Part shown: in pieces, positions 11,103-21,652 of the stretch | Layout: each line of letters starts with the position of its first letter | Numbering within the stretch: position 1 is the first letter of the stretch | Source of the DNA: Ceratodon purpureus | Taxonomy: Eukaryota; Streptophyta; Bryopsida; Pseudoditrichales; Ditrichaceae | Assembly (NCBI GenBank): GCA_014871385.1 | Contig: CM026426.1 | Span: 37,759,918 to 37,823,917, forward strand | Reading direction: 5' to 3' | DNA length: 64,000 nt | The notes under the pieces: generated by a model | What the model saw: the letters and a program-made list of their open reading frames with translations, nothing else | Database searches by the model: none | What the model was told of the DNA's origin: nothing | Translations under genes and position numbers: made by a program

Positions 11103-11513
11103 ATGGAGAAACAACAAGCTTGGAGATTGTCGACAATGGAACGTAATGAAGTGGAGACCAATAAGAGAGTGGATGAGAACAATAGGAGACGGGATGATGT
11201 TATGAAGAGTAACATGAACCTGCAACAGATGCTATTGTCTGTGTTAAGTAATTTTTCAAGAAAAGATACAATGAAAGACGGTCTTGTTGGAGGTTGTCAT
11301 GCACAAATACGGGGGGAGACATCAAACAATGAAGCACGGAACATGTCCAACATGGATGCATGTTCAGGAGGTAAGGATAAGTGCAAAATGTGGTGGGACG
11401 AATTGTGTCACAGGTCATGCGATGAAGATGTCGCGAAATTTGAAGGAAAGAAAGAGTTGACAACATCTGATAGACGAAATTCACAGGTGAGCCTCACGGT
11501 TTATAACAGTTAG
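11103..11513 (+). CDS. Possible exon, charged hydrophilic unknown protein
   Basis: The 136-codon frame starts MEKQQAWRLSTMERNEVE and is strongly hydrophilic, with a helical charged segment (NKRVDENNRRRDDVMKSN). A few Cys and Trp residues follow (CKMWWDELCHRSC). A 'cacag|gtgagc' near 11,490 looks like a splice donor, so it may be one exon of a longer gene. No family was recognised. Confidence 0.3.
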   Translation: MEKQQAWRLSTMERNEVETNKRVDENNRRRDDVMKSNMNLQQMLLSVLSNFSRKDTMKDGLVGGCHAQIRGETSNNEARNMSNMDACSGGKDKCKMWWDELCHRSCDEDVAKFEGKKELTTSDRRNSQVSLTVYNS

Positions 11514-13206
11514 TTTACTGTAAACAAATCTAATTTCATACCATATAGGAACCCTAGACTTATGTTGAAATGTTCCTTGTTATTAAAACGAAGTCTTAAC
11601 GCCGTATTTTTGAAAAACTATCTAACGATGGAAATTCTGTTGAACTTACAGCGACGACATGTAGTGCTGATCATTGCTTAAATCTTATCTCCAAACGATT
11701 TTTCGATGCTGAGGCATATATGTTTCTAGTAATTTTGTACTCGTTGATATTGCATAATGTAATTCAGTGACGTTGAAATTGAGTTGTTCTTTGGGGTATT
11801 AATGCGTGAACTCTTTTGACTATGTCTACAATATTGTTCAGGGAAACACTTATTTGTAGTAGTCGTCAAAATGACCACAATCCTAAAATTACGTTGTAAA
11901 TGGATGTAATGTTTATGAAAATGTAACAGAAATGGTCGATGAATTTAGGGATTGCAATACAGGATCAGAGAGAATTCTCAGATGAAGAGATGGTAACTTG
12001 ATCTGCACAAAATTTGTTGACTGTTCTTGTCCTTTGTGTTACCTGTGACCATGAAAAGTTGTGAGGTATTTTTATTAAGACATTATTCGCATTTCATACT
12101 AAGAGATGTAGTAGAGTTGGTACAAAACATTGTTTTCTATACTTTGTGATAAAAACAAAGACTTGGCATTGCATTATAGTAACCTTTTCTTTTGCATTGT
12201 AATGAATTTGTGAGACATGTTTTCTGATGGTTTTTTTTCAATCGACGATTCTAAATTCAAGAATTCTGACTCAGAAGCAGACAAAGACACAATTTGAAAG
12301 GGGAAAGGGAAGGACAAATCCCAGTAGTTCATGAGACATTGAAGAAGTGAGTGATGCAAATGTTTTTTTTTCGGCTTTATATGTAGTATTCCGTTCGATA
12401 AAGTCTTGTACGCTTCCTTGTCTGAATCTCAGATAGCATGCGGATCAAAGAGACATTTCTCTAACATCAGTACGTTGCTTACATTGTTGCAGTGTTATAG
12501 CCGCAAAGGCTGCAAGTGACAACAGAGGGACACATTTGAAGTGTTAAGAGGGAGCATCGTCATCAACTATTTGTTACGGTGACCAGATGATGCATCTCCA
12601 ATGTCTGATTCAAATCTCAATTATACCTTGCAGGGTTCAACCGTGGAAAATTGAAGTTGGGAGTCATTGCCGTGAAGATCCAAAAAAATTTAGGGCCTTT
12701 ATTCTATTTTTATTTTTTTTCGGCTTTTCCGCTTTATTTGTTGTTTTTTTAGTGAAGACATGGAAAAGTACTTGGAGAACTTGCGGAATTTTTGATACCC
12801 TAACTGTAGCATTTACTCTGTCGGAGTTTCCTGCAGAAGAGAATCCTGTGTTGTTCTTGGAATCATCAGTATGTGTGTTGATAATTGTAGCTATGTTGAA
12901 CTTAGACGTCTTCAACTGAAGGATAGAAATATCACACTATACAACAGTGTGTTTTAATCTTCTCGAATTTCTTCTCTGTGTTAAACTCTGTGTGCAAAGT
13001 GGTAGTAAAGCTCCTTGGTAAAGAGAATGACCAGTCTGTAGTCTATTCAATTCCATTTGAGTCTATGATTTTGATGTCCCTTTATATCTCTATGAGTGTA
13101 TGCTTTTTGAGTTATCAGGGAGCTATCTAGTACTTTTGATGCATGCAGCAGTGCATGTAGAGGACGTCATAAGAGTCGTTACATATTGTCTTAGTATGTA
13201 ATAGTA
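11514..13206. other. AT-rich stretch without a supported gene
   Basis: Only short frames occur. Those at 12,587-12,919 (plus) and 12,664-12,915 (minus) overlap each other and have poly-F or poly-N composition from AT-rich DNA. I treat them as chance. Confidence 0.3.
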
Positions 13207-13947
13207 GTGAATGATTCATTTACTTCATTAGAGAATTGGGGTCTTCTTCCTGTTGAATGCTTGCAGCTTATCTATTCAGAGTTGAGAGGGGATATTATGG
13301 AAGCGGATTTTGGTGCAGTAGAGTCTAAAGAAACCGTGCATGGTAATCTGGAAGAATTGCAGGAAGTCAAACAAGTAGAAGTTGAGGTGATAGGTGAGGG
13401 AAGAACCAGCAAAAACGCAAAGAAGTTGTTGAGGTTGTCAGAGAATGTAGACAAAGAATGTGGAGAGCAATCCGCAGGTTTACTTTTCCCTTTGAATGAT
13501 GAGGAGATAATGGAGACGAAGCCGTTGTCTGGAGATCCGTTGGACATGCCGTTCGGCTCTCACGCAAAAAGAAAAGCGAAGGTAGACTACGTAATGGACA
13601 AAGAAGTAGAATGTATGAAGGCTCAATCTAAACTTTGCTTGTCTTTGTCTCCAAAAACAGAAACAGTGCCTGAATGTAGCAACATCCATGACTCCGAGAC
13701 CTTGAAGAAATACGGTGAGCACTGTGTAGCTGTAGACAGTGATCCGCAGATGCAGCTATTGAAACTTTCTTGGGGGGAGTTTCTCTGTCCGACAGGAGTG
13801 GATGAGAATGAGCATATTAGTGGATGCTTTGAATTCCCAATTGCCAAAGGAAGAGCAAATGAAGCATTGGAAACTTTGGCACAATTGTTTCGTCGAGGTA
13901 ATGAAAATGAAGCAAAAAAAAAAAAACGAGAAGGATGCAGAGAATGA
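13207..13947 (+). CDS. Hypothetical acidic protein, 246 codons
   Basis: This is an open frame of 246 codons with Glu/Lys-rich, protein-like composition (VESKETVHGNLEELQEVKQ, LLKLSWGEFLCPTGVDENE). It ends in a polylysine stretch encoded by an A-run, just before TGA. An in-frame ATG at 13,294 (MEADFGAVES) may be the true start, since the residues before it follow a putative acceptor 'ttgcag' at 13,266. No domain was recognised. It may be an exon of the same transcription unit as the frames at 10.4-11.5 and 14.6 kb, but no splice chain could be proved. Confidence 0.35.
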   Translation: MNDSFTSLENWGLLPVECLQLIYSELRGDIMEADFGAVESKETVHGNLEELQEVKQVEVEVIGEGRTSKNAKKLLRLSENVDKECGEQSAGLLFPLNDEEIMETKPLSGDPLDMPFGSHAKRKAKVDYVMDKEVECMKAQSKLCLSLSPKTETVPECSNIHDSETLKKYGEHCVAVDSDPQMQLLKLSWGEFLCPTGVDENEHISGCFEFPIAKGRANEALETLAQLFRRGNENEAKKKKREGCRE

Positions 13948-14636
13948 GTAAATCTGCAGAGGTGGGTAATCTCAACACAACCTATTTTAATTCAGAAAAT
14001 ATGGCCTAGTTTGTAAACAACGTATTGCAAAAGTAGTTGGAATGTAATTGTTACTTATGTAAGGCATTTGTTGCTCGATAAGAAGTTGCGTACAGAGTGC
14101 CTTTGTCCCAGGCAATTAAAATAACCAGATTTAAAATTGTAGGCCAAGATATTTTGTACTAGTTGATTTGGAATGATAAGTATCGTAGAACGTTCAAAAA
14201 TGGCGCAGTGCCGAAAATGGAGCTCTAGAAACAGCGTAGGGTGTTCAAGAACTGTTCAGTTAATGTGTAAAATTGCGCCATTTTTGAATGGAAGTATACA
14301 AGTTTTGGATGACATCATGCATTTCTACAGAAGTGGTATGGCACTTTTTGGATGATTGGCTGGGTAGTTATGAAAAAAATCTGGAGCATTTATTACTTGA
14401 TGCAGAACAGATTATTCAGTAAAATTAGTTGGTTAATAGTGGCGGCCTGCTCATAAACCAATGAGCGGCTTGTGCATTAATTTGAAATGTAGTGCACAAT
14501 TTACAATTGTCTTGCATTCATATTTCATTTCTCATTGATCACAAATTGGTTTCGACTTATTTTGTTTGATGAGTTTAGAGTGCTTCATTTGCAACTTCAG
14601 ATTGTAAACAGATTGTGCTCACACATAGTTTCAGAA

Positions 14637-14942
14637 ATGGAGGATGAGGATAATCTGAGTTTTGATGAACTAATGTCACAGAGGGCAAGTAGTAGTAGAC
14701 AAAGGCGAAGAGGTCGAATTCCTTCATTGCGATTACATACTAGAGAGGAAGATGAGCATCAAGGACCATATGAGGAGATTCAATCTCAAGGGTACCCATC
14801 CATGTGTGGACAACAACCGCAAGAGCCTACACAATCCCATAGCGAGGAAGCTGATGGACATGAAGGGGAACATGAAGAACTCGGTGGGGAAGGCCGTGAG
14901 CAACCACTTAGTTGCCGTCGACGAGCTTCAACACAGCAGTAG
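14637..14942 (+). CDS. Short acidic/Gln-rich hypothetical protein
   Basis: From the ATG at 14,637 the frame encodes about 101 residues: an acidic start (MEDEDNLSFDELMSQR), an RRR basic patch, then Gln/Glu/His-rich low complexity ending in TAG. It resembles the disordered tail of a nuclear protein. No family is recognised, and it may be only part of a gene. Confidence 0.3.
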   Translation: MEDEDNLSFDELMSQRASSSRQRRRGRIPSLRLHTREEDEHQGPYEEIQSQGYPSMCGQQPQEPTQSHSEEADGHEGEHEELGGEGREQPLSCRRRASTQQ

Positions 14943-15225
14943 GTACAGCATTTCTAAGTTAAACCGGCAACTACTGCTATCAATTTACAAAACTATTAGG
15001 ATACAGTGGATTTCTAAGAGAATGCTCGACACTTCTTCTTTGCTGCCAGCATTAGAGTTTTGAAATGACATTAAGCTAGTATCTGAAAAACATGCCGCAC
15101 TTCGAGAGTCCACCCTTACTATTAGAGGGCCTCTAGTAACTTTTGGAGTCAGCTAGCACAGGGCATGCTGTCAGGTTCCTGATTTCTGAAGTGATGAGAA
15201 AATTTGCCGCTCCAAGAGTTCTCCT
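14943..15225. other. Short gap with no gene seen
   Basis: Nothing recognisable lies between the acidic frame and the 3' end of the minus-strand IST1-like fragment. Confidence 0.3.
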
Positions 15226-15990
15226 TTAAATCGCAAGGCCGTAAGGACAGGGACTGACTGTCGAACTTCCCTTCCGCATTTCCTGAATGGTTCGCAAGGC
15301 AGCCACAATGCCCTTGAATATTCCCTCAGCGGATGCATAAAGTAGTGTTGATATGTCTTCCTTCAGTTCTGGAGGGTAGGTCCTGTACAACAGAAAAGCC
15401 AAACCACCAAAACAATTAAGCAGAAAGAAGTGCTAGTCCAAGTAAAGAGAGCCGTGTGATGCTTGAGAGACAACTTTGTAAATGAAGACGAAGAGAATAA
15501 GAAATTGAAATTGAGCCTCGGTAATCGATAGGATATTTACTTCTTAGAATCGATAACCGAGAGCTGTGCGGCTATTCGCTCAGCATATAGATAAAGTAGG
15601 TCGTAAGCTTCAATAAGATTCTGCTCCCTTATAACATGCTCTACCTGAGACCGCGAGATTCAACCATGAGAACCATAGTGGGCAGATTCTATATCCCCGA
15701 TCGTTCAAACACGAAATATCCACTTAAAGGATCATGCAGTAAAAAGACAATGATAAAAAAACTTAAAATGTCCGTATTCTTTGCTGATGACAATTGAGCA
15801 ATACTAGGTCTTTGATCCGGTGTCTCATAAACTTTAAGATATCAATGACTGCATGAAAAAGAAAGAACAAACCTGTAATCGAGCATTGCCCACTTGACCG
15901 CTCCTCTGGAAGTCAGCAACTTCTCTTCTATCTTATGCAATTTGAATTCCTTTTTTGTTGCGCAACAACTTGTAAATCAAAGTCTAGCAC
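15226..15990 (-). pseudogene. IST1-like gene fragment joined to an SPX-type tail
   Basis: On the minus strand three exons read in series with matching phases. Exon one lies within about 15,990-15,873 and shows KLLRNKKGIQIA, a TAA stop, then DRREVADFQRSGQVGNARLQ. Exon two at 15,644-15,541 reads VEHVIREQNLIEAYDLL and YAERIAAQLSVIDSK. Exon three at 15,382-15,226 reads TYPPELKEDISTLLYASA. This is the helical core of IST1 proteins, which regulate the ESCRT/Vps4 ATPase at endosomes. The last exon then reads GIVAALRTIQEMRKGSSTVS, which looks like the end of an SPX domain rather than IST1, and stops at TAA 15,226-15,228. The in-frame stop, missing ends and mixed domains mark it as a chimeric pseudogene or captured fragment. 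Confidence 0.6.
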
Positions 15991-16025
15991 TCCAAGTAAA
16001 CGCACCAGCGATGGAGTAAAATTAC

Positions 16026-16244
16026 CTGTTGCATAGGGACGCTCGAGAGAAGAAGCATCTTCTGGATCATCAACGATCTCTGGAGGAGTAGGAGGGAAAG
16101 TCGACAGAAGATCACTACACCGTTTGACGAGCTGTGACAGAACCTCAGTAGAGAAAAATGGTTGTAGAAGCACTCGTCTGATAAAAGGCAGGCGAAGGAC
16201 AGCTCCTGTGCGTTTGTCATGCTTCTTTAGTATTTTCACTAGCC
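16026..16244 (-). pseudogene. SPX-domain exon (minus strand)
   Basis: A 219-base exon is flanked by a good acceptor (tttgcag) and donor (ACAG|gtaatt). It encodes GLVKILKKHDKRTGAVLRLP, then QPFFSTEVLSQLVKRC. This is the highly conserved core of plant SPX domains, which sense inositol (pyro)phosphates in phosphate signalling. The lysines of KILKKHDKRTG are the known ligand-binding surface in the family. The upstream part of SPX is not found within the next 400 bases. The downstream neighbour is an IST1-like segment only ~40-60 bases away, so this is a lone captured or orphaned exon rather than a working gene. Confidence 0.75.
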
Positions 16245-16670
16245 CTGCAAAATGACAAAAAGATCGTCAAACAGGAAAATGCTGAACCACGCAATTGCTC
16301 TACGTCCTAACACATCTCTCCAGGAATACATGCACGGTTTGGACTACTGTTATCCACGCTTAGAAACTAATAGTACTTTTGTGACTGCTAATTACTTCGA
16401 TGTTCAGATTAACACGATCAATCAGGTCCTCATTGCACGGCATTTTGAGATATTCTAAAGAAATTCATTCAAGCTAATAACCTGCATTCACAACCATGGT
16501 GGGCTTTGCAGAAATTAGAATTAAATTGATGTGTACCAAATATACCTCGGTTTATCTTGCAGGTTGGTTGGATTCGACACAGGGCAACATTTGGCTGTAG
16601 GGGTGGCGGTGAGCTCTGGAGCAGGGCGCCTGCATCAGCAAGCACTAGGCCGTTAAAACTCAAGAAATAA

Positions 16671-17931
16671 GGAAATTGGACAGATGCGCAGCTGGAGCAA
16701 GCACTATCAGCAATTCAAGACGATGGGCTGAAAATTCGGGAGGCTGCAAGAATGTATAACATACCTGCCACATCGCTCCGCAACCACTTGTGGGGGACGA
16801 CACCTGGGCGACAGAGAGGTATACGCCGAACCTTGAAACAAGATGAAGAAGGGAAATTAGTGGAGTTCATCTTCAAAATGCAAGAGCTTGGTAATCCATT
16901 GACACCTACAGATCTAAGAGTTAAAGTAGCTCAAGCTACTCAAGCACGACAAACACCTTGGACTGCAAAGGGCCTACCTGGCAGCGGCTGGTTGAAAAGC
17001 TTTCGAAATCGGCATCCTGAACTTTCACTCCGTAAGTCTCAAGAACTTGCAGTTGCTCGTGCTCGAGGCTTGTGTCCTGAAATTGTAGAAGGCTTTTATG
17101 CTAATCTAGAATACCTGTACTCAACTCACAATTATCCAGAGTCACATATCTGGAACTGTGACGAGTCTGGTGTCCAAGGGGCAAAGAACGGTGGAGCAAT
17201 GGTCTTGGCAAAGAAGGGCAACAAGTTAGTGAATTCCATCACACCTGATCAAAGGGAGCACATTTCAGTACTTTCATGTATCAACGCAGCAGGTGGAAAG
17301 ATTCCCAATTTTTACATTGTAAAGGGCAAAAATTTTACATCAAACGTGGTTGAGAGATGCATACCTGGAGCTCTCATGGGAGTTCAACACAATGCGTGGA
17401 TGACGAAGTTCCTCTTTGAAAGTTGGATTGCTCACTTTCTGAAGAAATTGAGGGATGGTCCTAGGGTTTCACCTGTGAACAAGCATCTGCTCATAGTTGA
17501 CGGCCACACATCACATGTTACAATGGAAGTTGCAAAAACTTGCATGCAACACGGCATTGACGTTTTAACTCTACCATCACACACGTCGCATGCTTTGCAA
17601 CCTCTCGACAAGACTTGCTTCGCACCTTTTAAAGCGGCATTTAGAAGGATCCGAGACAACTGGATGAGGGGTCAGACAAACAAGAAGGTGGAGAAGAGCT
17701 TACTGTGCGAGTGGACCGCTCAAGCTCTCGGACAGGCACTCACTGTAAACAATATCAAAGCAGGCTTCAGGTGGACAGGAATCTAGCCCCTCGACAGGGG
17801 CGAGTTGGCAGGGGATATGGGCTTATCGGCTAATTTCCAAGCTAGAGCTGAAGAGCGATCCTCCGCCTCTGATGGAGACGACAGCGAGCAAGGTGAGGAC
17901 GATGACCAAGTTGTAGCAATTGGAGCCAGAG
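16671..17931 (+). pseudogene. Pogo-type DDE transposase, exon 1 (one nonsense codon)
   Basis: This frame encodes a CENP-B/psq-like HTH (WTDAQLEQALSAIQDDG, then REAARMYNIPATSLRNHLWG) followed by the DDE_1 core. Catalytic acidic residues are visible in WNCDESG, LLIVDGHTSH and HALQPLDKTCF. Counted from the ATG at 16,752 they are D137, D250 and D286, and the 35-residue D250-D286 spacing suits pogo. The stop at 17,784-17,786 (GFRWTGI-TAG-PLDR) replaces the expected Trp of the GIWPL-type motif, and the frame then stays open through an acidic segment to a donor at 17,932. The N-terminal frame is also cut by TAA just before GNWTD. The protein therefore looks recently inactivated. It would splice to the exon at 19,825. 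Confidence 0.85.
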
Positions 17932-18371
17932 GTAAGAAACGTGAAAACCTTGAAAACCTACATTAGTCCAGACGGCGTTAAGAGATCTGAATAACCAGTT
18001 TCTGTCAGGAAGCTTTCTAAAGAACATAACTCAAAAATGGCAATGATTGAAGGACTTGAATCTGGCTTTTGGGGTAGAGTGTTACAACAACTCTGGTTGT
18101 CATTGGAATGGAGAGCATAGTTTCTGCGATCATTACATCCCACCCAATCTAGCAGCATGCATGTAATTAAACACCGTTGTTTCACTCCGACTTCAAAGCG
18201 ATTGAAGTACTTAGCGCATTTTATTACAGATACATGTAACAGTATTTGTAATTTAATCTTACTAGTTGTGTGAGACTCCCGGGACTCTTCTGCTTGACAG
18301 TCAATGAATAACATATTATTAAACAATTCATCAACGACAACATGAAGGAATGACACAGATAGTGTATTAAC

Positions 18372-18816
18372 CTTAATAACAGCTGCCACTTGCAGTAGTG
18401 TAGCTTGTGACCAGGGACGGCCGATGAGTTGCAACCCAATTGGTAAACCATCCTCGTCATGTCCTATCTGAGAACTCAATTCACACGAAGTGTTAGTCGG
18501 ACCAAGTCACATACTCAGTTTCAATAACCATTTAATTTTGACAAGTTGAAACAAGTGAGGTATTTGAAGCTCTTTTTTCTTCTCAATTTTTTTCCTGAAG
18601 GAGGGATAATATTTCCAACAATTGAACCAGCAGGAGAGAAAAGAAGTCAACTTCGACCTGAATGAATTTAGAGTCATTATAGAGGGTGACTATAGAACCA
18701 TTGTTACTTGGTTGTAATGTACTGTACAAACAAAACAAAAGACGCAACTAATTGAAATCAAACATACCAGTACAGAGAGGGCTGGCAATCCAAGAAAATT
18801 TCCAGCGACTTGGAAA
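18372..18816 (-). pseudogene. Amidase-family (FAAH/GatA-like) gene fragment, two exons
   Basis: Minus-strand exon 18,816-18,768 encodes FQVAGNFLGLPALSVL and exon 18,467-18,372 encodes IGHDEDGLPIGLQLIGRPWS, ending QATLLQVAAVIK. The exons have proper splice sites and join in phase as SVL|IGHDEDG. This is the C-terminal core of the amidase signature family, close to plant fatty acid amide hydrolase-like enzymes. The Ser-Ser-Lys catalytic part lies upstream in full-length proteins and is absent. The fragment sits wholly inside the intron-like gap of the plus-strand pogo transposase and cannot encode a functional amidase alone. Confidence 0.7.
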
Positions 18817-19824
18817 CTACAGTAGCATACTCGTTGTCAGAATCTGCATTTGAAGCCTTTAACACACAGGCACCTGCATATTTACGAGAACCCTAAGTCT
18901 TAGTATCCAAAACCGTGAGGTGGCCCAGAATCGATTACTGAATGCTGATAATTCTAGAGGAAGAATCTGGCCAGAATCCCCAGTTCGTGTATATGTGTGA
19001 TAGATGATGTTCGATGAGATCACATCGTTCCTTGTTCCTGCTTTTCAGAATTAGTCAATTAAGGCAGCTGCGAGCTTTAGGAAGGCTAATTAGCGGACCA
19101 GTACCAGTTTGCTTCTTAACCCTTTTTGTTTAGATAGATGTGATAAAATCGGAAATTCCCAAGTATCATAGCTTAAAATTTTCAAGAGGTGGAAAAGGTG
19201 GCTTACAGATTAGTTTCTTAACCACCTCCATGTCGAATCTTACAAAGTGAGGGTGGGTACTTGGCTTTACTCCGAACCAAAACCTCCTACCCACCCATCT
19301 CTCAAGAACCAATTCGCTGCTTGCCTTCGACAATTATGAAGCGATCTTTGACTATTGCTTCTGAAAATTGCCTTCGTTAGACTTGGAACTGATAAGAATT
19401 TAGGATATTCGTTTCGAGTAACAATTTCAAGAAGTGAGATCTCTGTGTAACTACACAATCGAGCGACTGAGGATTTACACTAGTCTGGTCACGAACAAGT
19501 ACAGATCCAAAACGCTTTGATGGCTCTCTACGTGTTCATCTCGTGAGTCTTCTCAGATCTAGACTAGTTCATGTCAAGACTCTTCCTATCTTTTCACTCG
19601 CTCCAGCAAAGTGTGACAATGTAAGTTTAGCCTAACTGGGGCATGAGGAAAATAAGAGCTTATTGACAGGCAGGAGGGAAACGGAATGAAGGTGGCATTA
19701 ACGACGGCTGCAGCAAAGCAGGCTCTGAGCAAATCCTAACATGTGGGCGAGTGAGGGTTTGGGATGGGATTTAGGTACCGGATTAGCAGGCAACGCTTTT
19801 GCTGCGGTGAGGGCCCATCTGCAG
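18817..19824. other. Remainder of the intron-like gap of the pogo element
   Basis: No coding is visible apart from the amidase exons. The minus frame at 19,267-19,458 has no family features. The acceptor for pogo exon 2 (ctgcag|CA at 19,824/19,825) closes the gap in correct phase with the donor at 17,932. Confidence 0.35.
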
Positions 19825-20759
19825 CAGCGAGCAATGACGTCAATGCCAATGCAGAGCAAGATCGAGAACCTAGGTACTATGTGAATGTTCCTAATGCAGA
19901 GGAAAGTACTCACGAAGTGGAAGACAGGGCTCTGAACATTGATCCACATTTTGAGTCGACCCTGCAAGAGCAAAATGAAGATCACAATTTTAGCTCATTT
20001 CTAGCCCTCCCGGAGGTTATTCCAGCTCAAAAAAGAAAGCGTCAGCAACCACTATTGGATTTCACAAAATCCCATATCTTGACCTCAGAAGACTACATCT
20101 CTGCATGTGAGCAACTTCTAGCAAAGCGACAAGAGAATGAAGAAGCAGCAAAGCGCAAAGTTGCAGAGAGAGCTGCAAACCAAGAAACTCGCAGGAGAGA
20201 AAAAGAGGAGCGCATCGCAGCTGTGAATCAGAGGAAGGCTGAACGTGCAGCCAAGCGGCTGGAGAAGGAGCGCCTTCAAGCTGAGAGGAGGGCTGCGGGG
20301 GGAGGACGAGGAAGGCGGCACAACCCACAAAGCAACCTTGCCAGGAGCAGCACCTTTGCAGGGAGCTGTGCGTCGCTGCAGAACCCTACAGGGGCGGAGG
20401 GATGGGGCGCTAGAGCGGAGGTGATACAAGGTGGCGGGCCGCAGGGGGTTTGGGGCAGCGGCACTACAGCTGAGCAAATGTGCAACGCCGCAGCAGGCAG
20501 ATGTGCAACCAACTCCGCAGCAGATTTGCAACGAGCAGCAGGCACAGCATTCTCCACCTTCGGCAGAGATGTACAACGTCCAGGCCACCTCCACCCACAC
20601 ATGTCGCATGCAACCTCATCAACTCCATTCCGACCACCCACTTCAAATGTGTGGCCGTCTCCACCACCCATGTTCTACAATCCGATGCTTATGACTCCCT
20701 TATTCCCCCCCACAACGGCATTCTTCATTGGATCTGAAAGCAACGGTAACCCAAGATAG
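19825..20759 (+). CDS. Pogo-type transposase, C-terminal exon
   Basis: The exon contains RKRQQPLLDFTKSHILTSED, a phrase I associate with the C-terminus of plant pogo/DDE_1 proteins. A long Arg/Glu/Ala helix follows (AKRKVAERAANQETRRREKE) and then a Gly/Pro/Ser/Met-rich low-complexity tail. Joined as G|CA with exon 1 it keeps frame into ASNDVNANAEQD. The stop is at 20,757-20,759. The several minus-strand frames over 20,062-20,671 are antisense shadows of the Ala/Arg repeats. The intron between the two exons is ~1.9 kb and holds the amidase fragment. Confidence 0.65.
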
Positions 20760-21652
20760 AATAAGCAAAAAAAGCGCGCCAATGTTGGTTGCCAGCAAGG
20801 TCATTCCTGAATTTTTGGTGCACCATGATAGTCAACAGATCGTGCTCTTGCATGTGGCTAGGTGCACATCATGGGAACAAAAAGGAGTTATAATAGGACA
20901 ATAATGTTCTCTACATGGGAACTAAATGCTTACTTCAAGACTCCTTTTTAGCACAAAGAGAGTTCTTCTCCCTTAGATTTAGGATCTCGTTTGTTCTTTT
21001 CCAGTGAGTCATTTGCTCCATTTTGGAACTAGTTTTGTCTTCTACCTAAACTCTCTCTTATTGCTTACGCATGGACCCTATGCACCACATGTGGGACTCT
21101 ACTACCTTTCCTTCTTTTAACTGTAGATAATTCATCCTTTGCTCAAAAAATTCAATTCTTGAACCACTTGACTCCTTGGTGCCTTGCTCATCAACTAAAA
21201 TTGCTACAACGCCTAAAACTCACTCAAATTCTCCATGCTGAAATTTGCGCCATTATTGGACGCTCTACTATATGCTGAGCACTTCTCCTGTGGCAATTCA
21301 AATAAGTACAAAGCTGTATTTTTGACGTGGACTGCCCACATTTATTAATCTTCAGAGCATTTTCATTGACCGAATCCGTGTGCTTGTTCATTTCCTCGTC
21401 TCTGTGAATGTATTTTGCTTCTCTCTAAACCGGAGTCATCAAATAGAAATTGACATTCAGTTGGTTCATGTTGTTAACAGCACAACCTGAAATTGCCGTA
21501 GCAGACAAGAGAAGGTGGAAAAAGCGGGAATACTTTGTAGATGACGTAATCGCCAAAGAGCTGGTGGTGTGGCTGAGACGGTGTACACTTGAAAACTCCT
21601 TGAGTTCCGAGGATATGTAATGGTCACCAAAAACGTCACACGGTTCCTACAT
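20760..21652. other. Non-coding, downstream of pogo gene
   Basis: No open frame of note. Near 21,565-21,600 a stretch (GTGGCTGAGACGG...ACTTGAAAACT) looks like a decayed tRNA-Ser A-box and anticodon arm, but no B-box follows. Confidence 0.3.

Noticed and set aside
12587..12919. Overlapping plus and minus frames
   Set aside because: Both arise from AT-rich low-complexity DNA, with poly-Phe on one strand and Lys/Asn on the other.
20062..20671. Several long minus-strand frames rich in Cys, Leu and Ser
   Set aside because: Antisense shadows of the Ala/Arg/Glu-rich pogo C-terminal exon.
21565..21600. tRNA-Ser-like A-box and anticodon arm
   Set aside because: No B-box or closing acceptor stem follows, so a tRNA gene is not supported.
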